A stretch of DNA of 64,000 bases from Solibaculum_A intestinale (lineage in GTDB: Bacteria > Bacillota > Clostridia > Oscillospirales > Acutalibacteraceae): assembly GCF_040096205.1 (NCBI RefSeq), contig NZ_JBBMFD010000002.1:97655-161654 (forward strand), in the 5' to 3' direction. Made by a program: the position numbers and the translations under genes. Within the stretch, counting starts at the first letter, position 1. Every line of letters starts with the position of its first letter. The notes under the pieces were generated by a model. It was not told the origin of the DNA and searched no databases. It worked only from the letters and a program-made list of their open reading frames with translations. This document shows positions 16,482 through 24,674 of the stretch, piece after piece.

Positions 16482-18562
16482 GTATTACCGTGGCAAAAAC
16501 CGCCGGGTTCTGCTTTGGCGTGAACCGGGCGGTCAATCTGGTTTATGAGCTGCTAAACGAGGGCAAGCGGGTAGTGACCTTAGGCCCGATCATCCACAAC
16601 CCCCAGCTGGTGGAGGAACTGGAACGCCGGGGTGTGCGTATCGTAAAGCATCCGGAGGAAGCGCCGGCGGGAAGCACGGTGGTCATCCGTTCCCACGGGG
16701 TTCCTGCTCAGGTGCTGCGCCGGGTGGAGGAAGCGGGCGTGGCCTGCGCCGACGCTACCTGCCCGTTTGTGGCGAAGATTCACCGGATCGTGGCGAGGGA
16801 ATCGGCGGACGGGCGGCTGGTTTTGATCGCGGGGGACAAAAACCACCCCGAAGTGGAGGGGATCCGCGGCCATTGCGCGGGGGTTTCTTTCGTGTTCAAA
16901 AACGCCGGGGAACTGGAGCAATTGGCCATTTCCATGTCAACAGAAGAAAAAAAACGCGTTTCCATCGTGGCGCAGACCACTTTTTCGTTAAATGAATGGA
17001 GAAATTGCATCAAAAGTGCAAAAAAGGTCTATACAAACGCCAAGATTTTTGATACAATATGTAGTGCCACGTCCAGACGTCAAAATGAGGCGGAGGAGCT
17101 GTCTTCCCGCTCCGATTTGATGGTCATTATTGGCGGCCGCCAAAGCTCTAACACAGCAAAGCTGCGCGACGTATGCGCGGCCAACTGCGATACCATCCTG
17201 GTGGAAACCGCGGGCGAACTGCCGCGGGAACCCATCCGGAAGGCGAAAAGCATCGGCGTTACGGCGGGCGCGTCCACGCCTGCCAGCATCATAAAGGAGG
17301 TACTATTCGCCATGTCCGAAATTCTCAACAACGAGCCCGAGAAGGAGCTCGAACAGACCCCTGAGGTTAAGGTGGAGGAGACCGTGGAAACGCCCGAGAA
17401 ATCCTTCGACGAGATGACCTTTGAGGAAGCGCTGGAAGCGTCTTTCAAAAATTATAATACAGGTGAAAAGGTGCACGGCGTTGTCGTTTCCATTGCGCCC
17501 AACGAGGTGCAGGTCGATGTCGGCAGGAAACAGGCCGGTTACATCCCGGCGGACGAGCTTTCCAACGACCCCAACGCCAAGCCCGAGGATCTTGTGAAGG
17601 TCGGCGACGAGTTGGATCTTCTCATCATGCGCACCAACGACCAGGAAGGCACCATCATGCTTTCCAAGCGCCGTTTCGACGCCATCAAGGGCTGGGAAGA
17701 AATTGTCAAGGCCAGCGAGGACGATACGGTGGTGGATGGAAAGGTCGTGGAGATCATCAAGGGCGGCGTGCTGGCCGTCTCCAACGGCGTGCGCGTGTTT
17801 ATCCCGGCTTCCCAGGCGACCCTGTCCCGCAACGAGCCGCTGGACGGCCTGCTGGGTAAGGAAGTCAAGTTCAAGATCATCGAGGTCAACCGCGGCCGCC
17901 GCCGCGCGGTGGGTTCCATCCGCAAGGTGGCAAGCGAAGAGCGCAAGAAGCTGGAAGAGAAGTTCTGGGAGACGGCGGAGGTCGGTCAGAAGTACACCGG
18001 CGTCGTCAAGTCCCTGACCTCTTACGGCGCATTTGTAGACATCGGCGGCGTGGACGGCATGATCCACGTTTCCGAGCTCTCCTGGAGCCGCGTCAAGCAT
18101 CCCTCCGAGGTCGTCAGCATCGGCGACACGGTAGAGGTGTATATTAAGGAAATCGATCCGGAGAAGAAGCGCATTTCTCTGGGCTACCGCAAGGAAGAGG
18201 ACAATCCGTGGGAAATCCTCAAGAAGGATTACCCGGTGGGAACCGACTGCGATGTGACCATCGTGGGCCTGACCACCTTCGGCGCCTTTGCCCGCATCAT
18301 TCCGGGCATCGACGGCCTGATCCACATTTCCCAGATCGCCGACCGCCGCATCGAGAAGCCCCAGGATGTGCTCAAGGTGGGCCAGGTGGTCCGCGCGCGC
18401 ATCACGGAGATTGACTTCGAGAAGAAGCGCATTTCCCTCTCCACCCGCGTGCTGATCGAGGAAGGCCTTGCGCCGTCCCCGTTCGCGGATGAGGAGGCGC
18501 AGGAGGCTGCTCCGGCTGAGGAAGCGCCTGCCGCGGAGGAACCGGCTGCGACCGAGGAATAA
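16478..18562 (+). CDS. ispH: Bifunctional HMBPP reductase / ribosomal protein S1 fusion
   Basis: A 694-residue fusion. Residues 1-280 are IspH (last step of the MEP isoprenoid pathway) with its three cluster cysteines C12 (GFCFGVNRAV), C95 (DATCPFV) and C195 (DTICSAT). After an acidic linker come four S1 RNA-binding repeats (about residues 329-660), the ribosomal S1 part, then an Ala/Glu-rich tail. Start is TTG overlapping the plsC stop, with GGAGGAAGG upstream. This fusion is common in Clostridia. Unusually, AAGGAGG and an in-frame ATG (17312) lie exactly at the junction, so a free S1 protein could also be made. Confidence 0.95.
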   Translation: MSITVAKTAGFCFGVNRAVNLVYELLNEGKRVVTLGPIIHNPQLVEELERRGVRIVKHPEEAPAGSTVVIRSHGVPAQVLRRVEEAGVACADATCPFVAKIHRIVARESADGRLVLIAGDKNHPEVEGIRGHCAGVSFVFKNAGELEQLAISMSTEEKKRVSIVAQTTFSLNEWRNCIKSAKKVYTNAKIFDTICSATSRRQNEAEELSSRSDLMVIIGGRQSSNTAKLRDVCAANCDTILVETAGELPREPIRKAKSIGVTAGASTPASIIKEVLFAMSEILNNEPEKELEQTPEVKVEETVETPEKSFDEMTFEEALEASFKNYNTGEKVHGVVVSIAPNEVQVDVGRKQAGYIPADELSNDPNAKPEDLVKVGDELDLLIMRTNDQEGTIMLSKRRFDAIKGWEEIVKASEDDTVVDGKVVEIIKGGVLAVSNGVRVFIPASQATLSRNEPLDGLLGKEVKFKIIEVNRGRRRAVGSIRKVASEERKKLEEKFWETAEVGQKYTGVVKSLTSYGAFVDIGGVDGMIHVSELSWSRVKHPSEVVSIGDTVEVYIKEIDPEKKRISLGYRKEEDNPWEILKKDYPVGTDCDVTIVGLTTFGAFARIIPGIDGLIHISQIADRRIEKPQDVLKVGQVVRARITEIDFEKKRISLSTRVLIEEGLAPSPFADEEAQEAAPAEEAPAAEEPAATEE
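17294..17314 (+). promoter_or_regulatory. rpsA: Internal ribosome-binding site and ATG for a free S1 protein
   Basis: AAGGAGG (17294-17300) precedes an in-frame ATG at 17312 by 11 bases, at the exact IspH/S1 boundary (Met279). The peptide after it (MSEILNNEPE) looks like the start of a stand-alone S1. Internal initiation is inferred, not shown. Confidence 0.55.
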
Positions 18563-18577
18563 GAGACAAAAGAAAAG

Positions 18578-18608
18578 GGTTGCCGTACTCGTACGGCAAC
18601 CTTTTTTT
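18578..18608 (+). terminator. Terminator of the cmk-plsC-ispH/rpsA operon
   Basis: Stem GGTTGCCGTAC (18578-18588) with GTACGGCAACC (18591-18601), then seven T residues. Confidence 0.88.
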
Positions 18609-18641
18609 GCTTGAGAAGGGCGATCAGACAAGAAATAGTGG

Positions 18642-18851
18642 CTAGGGCAGCTCCCGGATATCCGTATGCCCAAGCAGGTATTCCATGCTGCATGCATAGA
18701 AATCAGCTAAGCGTACCAAGGCTGCCAGCTTGACCCGCCCGGTCCCTTCTTCATACCGCAGGTAGGTTTTCCGCGTAATCCCGGCGGCAAGGGCTGCCTG
18801 GGAGGGCGTCAGCCCCCGCTCCTGCCGCAGTTCTTTGAGCCGCGTTTGCAT
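18642..18851 (-). CDS. Small XRE-family helix-turn-helix regulator
   Basis: A 69-residue protein that is almost entirely one HTH_3 domain (LKELRQERGLTPSQAA, then AGITRKTYLRYEEGTG). AAAAGGAGGTGAACC is a near-ideal ribosome site before the ATG. It is divergent from the aldo/keto reductase gene, and three evenly spaced TGACG repeats lie 59 bases upstream of its start; autoregulation through them is a reasonable inference. The ligand is unknown, as there is no sensor domain. Confidence 0.9.
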   Translation of the reverse strand: MQTRLKELRQERGLTPSQAALAAGITRKTYLRYEEGTGRVKLAALVRLADFYACSMEYLLGHTDIRELP

Positions 18852-18909
18852 CCTGGTTCACCTCCTTTTCCGTCTGCATCGTACCATATGGAGCAGCCCT
18901 TGTGGAAAA

Positions 18910-18942
18910 TTGACGAAGTGTTGACGCAAAGATGACGCAGAA
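18910..18942. repeat. Three 11-base direct repeats containing TGACG
   Basis: TTGACGAAGTG, TTGACGCAAAG and ATGACGCAGAA lie head to tail with a period of exactly 11 bases, one DNA turn. This is what a row of regulator sites on one helix face would look like. They sit between the divergent XRE and aldo/keto reductase genes. Confidence 0.65.
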
Positions 18943-19042
18943 TTCCATTAGGACGCCCGGATTTGCAATCGAGCGGTAGCGTCTATCTGCTGGAAATCCC
19001 GTGACCGGCACGATATTTCCATACGCTTGTTTTGCCGAACGC

Positions 19043-19071
19043 TGGCAATTTTATTTGGATTATGGTATAGT
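19043..19071 (+). promoter_or_regulatory. Probable promoter for the aldo/keto reductase gene
   Basis: TGGCAA (19043-19048) and TATAGT (19066-19071), 17 bases apart; the -35 is weak. The gene starts 50 bases further on. Confidence 0.45.
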
Positions 19072-19120
19072 AACAGCGAACCCTTATCCACCTGTAATCG
19101 AGAGAAGGAGGAGAAACCCC

Positions 19121-20131
19121 ATGCCTTACGAGGTTTATAAAGCCGACCCGGCACGGTACGACACCATGCCCTTTCGCCGCTGCGGACGCAGTGGACTGAT
19201 GCTGCCGGTGATTTCCTTCGGCCTGTGGCAGAATTTCGGCACCGTCAACCAGTACGACAACTGCCGCCAGATGCTTCTGCGCGCGTTTGACCTGGGCATC
19301 ACCCAGTTTGACCTGGCGAACAACTACGGTCCCCCCTCCGGCGGCGCGGAAGAGCTGTTCGGAAAGGTGCTCCGGGAGGACTTTAAGCCTCACCGGGACG
19401 AGATGGTGATTACCACCAAGGCCGGTTACAAGGGGTGGGACGGCCCTTACGGGGACCATGGCTCCCGCAAGTACCTGATTTCCTCTCTGGACCAGAGCTT
19501 AAAGCGGATGGGCCTGGACTATGTGGACATTTTCTATCACCACCGCCCCGACCCGGACACCCCCATTGAGGAAACCATGGGGGCGCTGGCGGACATTGTC
19601 AAGTCCGGCAAGGCGCTGTATGTGGGCGTTTCCAACTATACCCCCGAGCAGACCAAGGAAGCCTCCCGCGTCATCCGGTCGATGGGCGTGCCGCTGACCA
19701 TTCAGCAACAGCGCTACCACATGCATTACCGGGACATTGAGGACGGGCTGCTGGATGTGGTGGAAGAGGAAGGCATGGGCCTGGTGGCGTTTTGCCCGCT
19801 GTTCCAGGGCGTGCTCACCAGCCGGTACCTGGGCGGGGTGCCTGCCGATTCGCGCATCACCCATCCGATGAACGGTTCCATCGGGCAGAATGTGGTCACG
19901 GAGGAGCTCATCGAGAAGTCGAGAAAGTTAAACGTCATCGCCGCCGAGCGGGATCAGACCCTGGCGCAGATGGCGCTTGCGTGGGATCTGCGGGACAGGC
20001 GGATGACCTCGGTGATCATCGGCGCGAGCCGGGTTTCTCAAATTGAGGAAAACGTCAAGGCAATCGAAAACCTGACCTTTACCGAGGAAGAGCTCAACAG
20101 CATCGACGACATTTTAAACGGCGTGGTGTAA
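19121..20131 (+). CDS. Aldo/keto reductase, YghZ (AKR14)-like
   Basis: A 336-residue (alpha/beta)8 NADPH-dependent reductase. The catalytic set is visible: Asp and Tyr in FDLANNYGPPSGGAE, Lys in VITTKAGY, His in IFYHHRPDPD, and the C-terminal NADP-binding IIGASRVSQIEEN. The insert and overall length fit the L-glyceraldehyde 3-phosphate reductase group, but the true substrate is not readable. AGAAGGAGGAG precedes the ATG; an earlier in-frame start at 19001 has no ribosome site. Monocistronic, with a strong terminator. Confidence 0.93.
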   Translation: MPYEVYKADPARYDTMPFRRCGRSGLMLPVISFGLWQNFGTVNQYDNCRQMLLRAFDLGITQFDLANNYGPPSGGAEELFGKVLREDFKPHRDEMVITTKAGYKGWDGPYGDHGSRKYLISSLDQSLKRMGLDYVDIFYHHRPDPDTPIEETMGALADIVKSGKALYVGVSNYTPEQTKEASRVIRSMGVPLTIQQQRYHMHYRDIEDGLLDVVEEEGMGLVAFCPLFQGVLTSRYLGGVPADSRITHPMNGSIGQNVVTEELIEKSRKLNVIAAERDQTLAQMALAWDLRDRRMTSVIIGASRVSQIEENVKAIENLTFTEEELNSIDDILNGVV

Positions 20132-20150
20132 GCTGCGAAACCGAGTAACA

Positions 20151-20201
20151 GCCGGGCAGAGAACCCTGTGCGACAGCAAGGTTCTCTGCCCGGCCTTTTT
20201 T
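20151..20201 (+). terminator. Terminator of the aldo/keto reductase gene
   Basis: A perfect 15-base stem (20151-20165 with 20180-20194), 14-base loop, then CTTTTTTC. Confidence 0.88.
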
Positions 20202-20222
20202 CGATATATGCCCGCAGGTGCG

Positions 20223-20254
20223 AAAGCCCGGCAGCATCGCTGCCGGGCTTTTTT
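20223..20254 (+). terminator. Second, tandem terminator
   Basis: AAAGCCCGGCAGC (20223-20235), loop ATC, and the complementary arm running into six T residues. It lies 21 bases after the first terminator and could also act on the minus strand. Confidence 0.75.
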
Positions 20255-20430
20255 GTCAAAAAAACCAGGAGATTCCGACGGCATTTGCAAAAAGAGCGGC
20301 GTTACAGCCCTGCCCGCTGCGTTCGTTTGGAAGCGGCGGCTTTTTTCTTTTCCCGGGAAACCGCCGCCCGAAGGCGGGAAGCAAAAAACGGGGTTTTGCG
20401 GCTTAAAAGGGCGGCTTTGGCAAAAGGGCA

Positions 20431-20461
20431 TGCATGTTTTCCCGGAAAGCCGTGCACAATA
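20431..20461 (+). promoter_or_regulatory. Possible sigma-G-like promoter for the germination operon
   Basis: TGCATG (20431-20436) and CACAATA (20455-20461) with an 18-base spacer partly match forespore sigma-G elements. It sits 62 bases before the gerA-type gene. The match is imperfect. Confidence 0.35.
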
Positions 20462-20523
20462 AAACAAGAATGCGCCGATTGGGAGAAGTTCCAGGCGCTT
20501 TTTATGGAAAGGAAGGGACGGCC

Positions 20524-22008
20524 ATGGAAGATATGCAGAAAAAGGCCCACTTTCGAAATAAAACGCCGCTTTTTAACCAGGTCTGTGCCAAGCTTCAGAA
20601 GAACAGCGACTTTCGCGTGCGGCCCATCCTCATCGGGCAGCGGTTTCAGGGCGCGTTCGTGTTTCTCGACGGGATGATCAATTCCGGGCAGATGAGCGAA
20701 TTGGTGATGCGTTCTTTGGTGGAGTACCGGTTCGAGGCGGATGCTACGGTGGAGGACCTGTACACCTATATCGATTCGGGCGGCATCTACTGCCCGGACC
20801 AGAAAAAGCAGACCGAAGCCGACGTGATCATCAATCAGATGCTCACCGGCAGCGCGGCCTTGTTTTTCGACGGCGCCGCCGAAGCCTATACCTTTGAGAT
20901 CAAGTCTACCTTTGTACGCAGCGTGTCCGAGCCCACCAATGAAAACATCACCAAAGGCGGCAAGGACGCGTTTGTGGAACGCTGGCTCATCAATACCGCC
21001 TTGGTGCGCAGCCGCCTGCATTCGCCGGATATCGTGGTGGAAACGGTGACGGTAGGGCGCCAGTCCAACACCAACATCGCCGTGGTGTACCTGCAAAACA
21101 CCGCGAACCCAGATTTGGTCCAGAAAGCCAAGGACTGCCTTTTGGGCATGGACGTGGATTCCATCGCTTCCCTGGGCATCGTGGAGGAAGCCCTGTGCGG
21201 GGACGACAATTCCATCTTCCCTCAGGTCACCAACACCGAACGTCCCGACTCCTTCTGCGCCGACATCAACGAAGGCTACATCGGCATCATCATCGACGGG
21301 TTCCCTTTTGCCCTGCTGGTGCCCGGGAGCCTCCTGCAGCAGATGCAGGCTCCCGAGGACTACGCGCGCCATCCGGTGTTCGCCTCCGCCATCCGGGTGC
21401 TGCGGTTCTTGCTTATGGGCGTAACCCTGCTGCTTCCCGGCTTTTATGTCTCCATCCTGTCCTATCACCAGGAAATGCTGCCTTCGCGGCTGGTACAGTC
21501 CATTATGAAAGCGCGGCTGGAGGTTCCTTTCGATGAGCTCATTGAAATGCTCGTCATGCTGGTGGCCTTTGAGGTGCTCATCGAGGCGGGCCTTCGCATG
21601 CCCAAAAACATCGGGCAGGCGGTGTCCATTGTGGGGGCGCTGATCGTGGGGGAAGCGGCGGTCAGCGCAAAGCTTATCTCACCGGCGGTGGTCATCGTGG
21701 TGGCCATTACCGCCATTGCGTCCTTTACCCTTCCCAGCCAGGATTTGAGCAACGCTGTACGGGTGTGGCGTTTCGTGCTGCTGCTGTTCAGCGGGGTGCT
21801 GGGCCTGGTGGGCCTGGTGCTGGGCGCTATTTTGCTCACCCTGCGCATTTGCAGCCTGGAAGTGTTGGGCGTGCCCTATATGGCGCCGATCATCGGAGGC
21901 CACACCAAAACCAAGGACAGTTATTTCCGCCGTCCCTTCCTGCAGGATCAAAAGCGGCCGGAATTTTTGGGAAATCAGAACAAGACAAGGCGGAGGACAA
22001 AAGGATGA
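20524..22008 (+). CDS. Spore germination protein, GerA family (A subunit)
   Basis: A 494-residue GerA-family protein (pfam03323). The first 270 or so residues are the soluble N-terminal domain (FRVRPILIGQRFQGAFVFLDG, then VSEPTNENITKGGKDAFVE). From about 295 there are five hydrophobic segments, with PSRLVQSIMKARLEVPFDELIE between them. Family role: A subunit of the germinant receptor in the spore inner membrane. AAGGAAGGGACGGCC precedes the ATG at 20524; the earlier ATG at 20434 lies in the leader. Its stop overlaps the gerC-type gene by four bases. Confidence 0.95.
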   Translation: MEDMQKKAHFRNKTPLFNQVCAKLQKNSDFRVRPILIGQRFQGAFVFLDGMINSGQMSELVMRSLVEYRFEADATVEDLYTYIDSGGIYCPDQKKQTEADVIINQMLTGSAALFFDGAAEAYTFEIKSTFVRSVSEPTNENITKGGKDAFVERWLINTALVRSRLHSPDIVVETVTVGRQSNTNIAVVYLQNTANPDLVQKAKDCLLGMDVDSIASLGIVEEALCGDDNSIFPQVTNTERPDSFCADINEGYIGIIIDGFPFALLVPGSLLQQMQAPEDYARHPVFASAIRVLRFLLMGVTLLLPGFYVSILSYHQEMLPSRLVQSIMKARLEVPFDELIEMLVMLVAFEVLIEAGLRMPKNIGQAVSIVGALIVGEAAVSAKLISPAVVIVVAITAIASFTLPSQDLSNAVRVWRFVLLLFSGVLGLVGLVLGAILLTLRICSLEVLGVPYMAPIIGGHTKTKDSYFRRPFLQDQKRPEFLGNQNKTRRRTKG

Positions 22009-23210
22009 AACGAAATACCAAGGCACTCATCGGCAGTTTGTTCCTCTTTGCCCTGGTGTTTTCCGTAAACGCCGGCAGCAAGACAAACCTGCCTCAGCGG
22101 GAGGAACTGACCCGCAAAACTCTGGTTCAGGCCATCGGAGTGGATAAGCTTTCCGACGATGCCATGCGCGTGACGTTTGCCCCGGCCATGAGCCGGGACC
22201 AGGAAAGCCTGCAAGGATCCACCGAGGAGATCAACAACGTGGTCATCAGCGACGGGAAGACTTTCTTTGAGGCGCTCAAAAAGGCGCAGACCTTCATGAG
22301 CAACACCGTTTATTTGGGACAGGTGGACCTGATCGTTGTGGGAGAGGAAGCGGCCCGGGAGGACCTGGGCAAATACATTGATTTTGTCACCCGCGACCAG
22401 GATATGCGTATGAGCCTTCATATCGTAGTGGCCAAAGGCGCGACGGCGGAAGAAGTGCTGCGCTGCAACAGCGACGACGGAGCCACTTCTTTTGAAACCA
22501 TTCAATCCCTCCTGTTGGACGCAGGAGAAATGTCCTACTCGAGTGAAATCCAGCTGCGCCAGGTGGTGCAAGCCACGGAAGAGGAAACGCTCGATCCCAT
22601 TTTACCAGCGGTGACCATTGCCAAAAAGGAAGACGGTACCGGCGGGGCCGCCACCATCTCTATAGAGGGGTACGGTGTCTTCCAGGATACGAAGTTGCTG
22701 CGCTACCTGGAAAAGGACGCGGCAAAGGCCTATAATCTGCTGACCGGCCGGTTTGATAATTCGGTGGCGGTGTTGTCTGTAGAGGGCATCGGGACGCTGT
22801 CGGCCCAGCTGCTCAATGCAAGCGTGGACCTTTCTGTCCAAGAGAAGGATGGAAAGCCGGCCTTTACCTTCCGGGTTGGCCTGGCTGCCAACATCACCGA
22901 GCGGGTCGGCATGGATGGAAGCGCCAAGGCTCAGGAACTGCGCTTTACCGAGGATACCATGCAGCAGCTGGAGGAAAACCTTTCCGGCCAGCTGAAGGAG
23001 GAGATGGAATGGGTGGTCGCCCAAGCGCAGGCGGACGGGGTGGATTATCTGGGCCTTTCGGACCATCTCTACCGCAGCGATCCGGATTGGTGGGACAGGG
23101 TGAAAGACGAGTGGGAAACGCTCTATCCGACGTTGACGGTAAATGTGGAACTCGAATCTCAGATTCTGAGCTTTTATACGGTCAATCAAGGTCTCAGCAT
23201 GGAAGAATGA
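22005..23210 (+). CDS. Ger(x)C-family germination protein lacking the lipobox cysteine
   Basis: A 401-residue protein of the Ger(x)C family (C subunit of germinant receptors). REELTRKTLVQAIGVD, the TFFEALKKAQ region and a C-terminal Spore_GerAC-like stretch (NLSGQLKEEMEWVVAQAQ) support this. It has a hydrophobic N-terminal segment (residues 8-22) ending in VNAGSK, but no cysteine where GerC proteins carry the lipid-anchoring LxGC. It may be cleaved at NA-G or remain anchored by the segment. It sits between the A subunit and the small membrane protein in one operon. Confidence 0.88.
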   Translation: MKRNTKALIGSLFLFALVFSVNAGSKTNLPQREELTRKTLVQAIGVDKLSDDAMRVTFAPAMSRDQESLQGSTEEINNVVISDGKTFFEALKKAQTFMSNTVYLGQVDLIVVGEEAAREDLGKYIDFVTRDQDMRMSLHIVVAKGATAEEVLRCNSDDGATSFETIQSLLLDAGEMSYSSEIQLRQVVQATEEETLDPILPAVTIAKKEDGTGGAATISIEGYGVFQDTKLLRYLEKDAAKAYNLLTGRFDNSVAVLSVEGIGTLSAQLLNASVDLSVQEKDGKPAFTFRVGLAANITERVGMDGSAKAQELRFTEDTMQQLEENLSGQLKEEMEWVVAQAQADGVDYLGLSDHLYRSDPDWWDRVKDEWETLYPTLTVNVELESQILSFYTVNQGLSMEE

Positions 23211-23230
23211 GCGGATAGGAGGAACACCCA

Positions 23231-23410
23231 ATGACTATATTTTTGTTGACCCTCGCAGCGGTGACCGGCTTTGACCTGTGGAAGAATTGCGGAAAGGAAA
23301 AACGGGCGGTAATCACCTATCTGATCTTTGCCTTGCTGGCGCTGGGGCTTGGCGTCGCCTATTTCCTCAACCCCACACAAATGAGTCTGACCCGTCTGCT
23401 GCTGGGCTGA
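23231..23410 (+). CDS. Small membrane protein in the germination operon
   Basis: A 59-residue open frame with a good ribosome site (ATAGGAGGAACACCCA before the ATG). Residues 1-14 (MTIFLLTLAAVTGF) and about 28-46 (ITYLIFALLALGLGVAYF) are hydrophobic, giving two possible membrane segments. It lies between the gerC- and gerB-type genes. Some germination operons encode a small membrane D subunit; this could be one, but I cannot show similarity from sequence alone. Confidence 0.75.
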   Translation: MTIFLLTLAAVTGFDLWKNCGKEKRAVITYLIFALLALGLGVAYFLNPTQMSLTRLLLG

Positions 23411-23444
23411 TGCCCCCATTGCTTCAATAAAGGTGTGAGCGGAA

Positions 23445-24530
23445 ATGAATGAAAAAAATACCCTGTCGGTGCGGCAGATGTTCGTGCTGTTTTTGCTGTT
23501 TCTGGGGGTACCGTCCCTGCCGCTGCTGGTGCCGGAAGCGGCCCATATCGGAAAAACGGCCTCTTGGCTCATCCCGCTGGCGGGCGGCCTCCTCTTTTTG
23601 CCTCTTTTCTTCCTGTATGGGTACCTGGTACGGCGCATGGGAGAACGGGGGCTGTCGGAGGTGTTCTGCCAGGTATTCGGCAAGCCGGTGGGAATGGCGG
23701 TCAACATCCTCTACCTGCTGTGGGGGACCCTGCTGTGCGCTTTTTACCTGCGCCAGTTCGGCGAACGCATCATCACCACCATTTTTACCGAAACGAGCAT
23801 CGCCGTTTTCCTGGTGGTCATGCTGTTTGCGGTCCTCTATACGGTTAAGCTGGGGCTCAAATCCATCGCCCGTGCGGGAACCCTTTTCTTCTTTGCCATT
23901 GTAGTGGTTTATGCGATCTGTTACGGAGCGCTGAGCCAATCGGTGGAGACAAAAAATCTGACCCCGGTTTCCTGGCAGGATACCCTGCCGGTACTGGGCG
24001 GCGGTGTGATTATTACCGCTGTCCTTTGTTACATGGTGATTTTCCTCTTTTTCTCGGACAACCTGCGGGACCGGCACCGGTTCCAAAAGGGAGGCCTGAT
24101 CGCCGTCGGTATTCTTTCCGCCTTTCTGGTGCTGGCGGTAGCAATTCCGGTGGGTCTGTTCGGACATGAGGCGGTTTCCAAGATGAGCTTCCCGTTCTTT
24201 GCCGCTGCGAAGAGCGTATCCCTGTTCGGTACCATCGAGCGGGTGGAAGCGGCCGTGGTGGCGGCGCTGACGGTGGGGGACTTCGTTATCGTCACCCTTC
24301 TGGCTTTCTTATGTCTAAAGCTTACCAGCTTCGTTTCCGGCGCCCATAAACCCAATGCCTACGCAAACGTCTTCGTCATTCTGGTGTTTGTTCTGTCTCT
24401 GGCGATCGGCAGCAACACACTGGAGCTGCGACGGCTGTACACCCAGTTGATTTTACCGGTAAATCTGGTGATGGGAGTGGGAATCCCAATCCTGTTGCTG
24501 TTAACGGGAAAGCTGCGCAAAAAGCTGTAA
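23445..24530 (+). CDS. Spore germination protein, GerAB/ArcD/ProY transporter family (B subunit)
   Basis: A 361-residue protein with about ten hydrophobic segments, as in GerAB proteins (pfam03845, APC transporter fold). VRQMFVLFLLFLGVPSL opens the protein and the family pattern continues to the Lys-rich C terminus. Family role: the B subunit forms the germinant-binding part of the receptor in the spore inner membrane. The ribosome site (AAAGGTG) is modest. It ends the operon; a strong inverted repeat follows. Confidence 0.93.
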   Translation: MNEKNTLSVRQMFVLFLLFLGVPSLPLLVPEAAHIGKTASWLIPLAGGLLFLPLFFLYGYLVRRMGERGLSEVFCQVFGKPVGMAVNILYLLWGTLLCAFYLRQFGERIITTIFTETSIAVFLVVMLFAVLYTVKLGLKSIARAGTLFFFAIVVVYAICYGALSQSVETKNLTPVSWQDTLPVLGGGVIITAVLCYMVIFLFFSDNLRDRHRFQKGGLIAVGILSAFLVLAVAIPVGLFGHEAVSKMSFPFFAAAKSVSLFGTIERVEAAVVAALTVGDFVIVTLLAFLCLKLTSFVSGAHKPNAYANVFVILVFVLSLAIGSNTLELRRLYTQLILPVNLVMGVGIPILLLLTGKLRKKL

Positions 24531-24606
24531 ATGCAATGCGCTTGTTTTTAGCAGGAGGTAGGGGAAGGAAAGCCCGAGGCGAGCCGGACGCAAAATACCA
24601 CGCAAA

Positions 24607-24644
24607 CAAGGGAGGCGCGGCGAAACTTCGCCGCGCCTCCCTTG
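24607..24644. terminator. Long hairpin between convergent genes
   Basis: A perfect 18-base stem (24607-24624 with 24627-24644) with a two-base loop. The U-tracts are short on both sides, so terminator strength is uncertain. Confidence 0.6.
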
Positions 24645-24674
24645 GCGTTTGGAATATCCGTGCCGGCCAATAGC

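Noticed and set aside
17303..18697. 464-codon minus-strand frame opposite the S1 region
   Set aside because: It is a GC-driven shadow of the S1 repeats, rich in His, Leu and Asp, with no family features.
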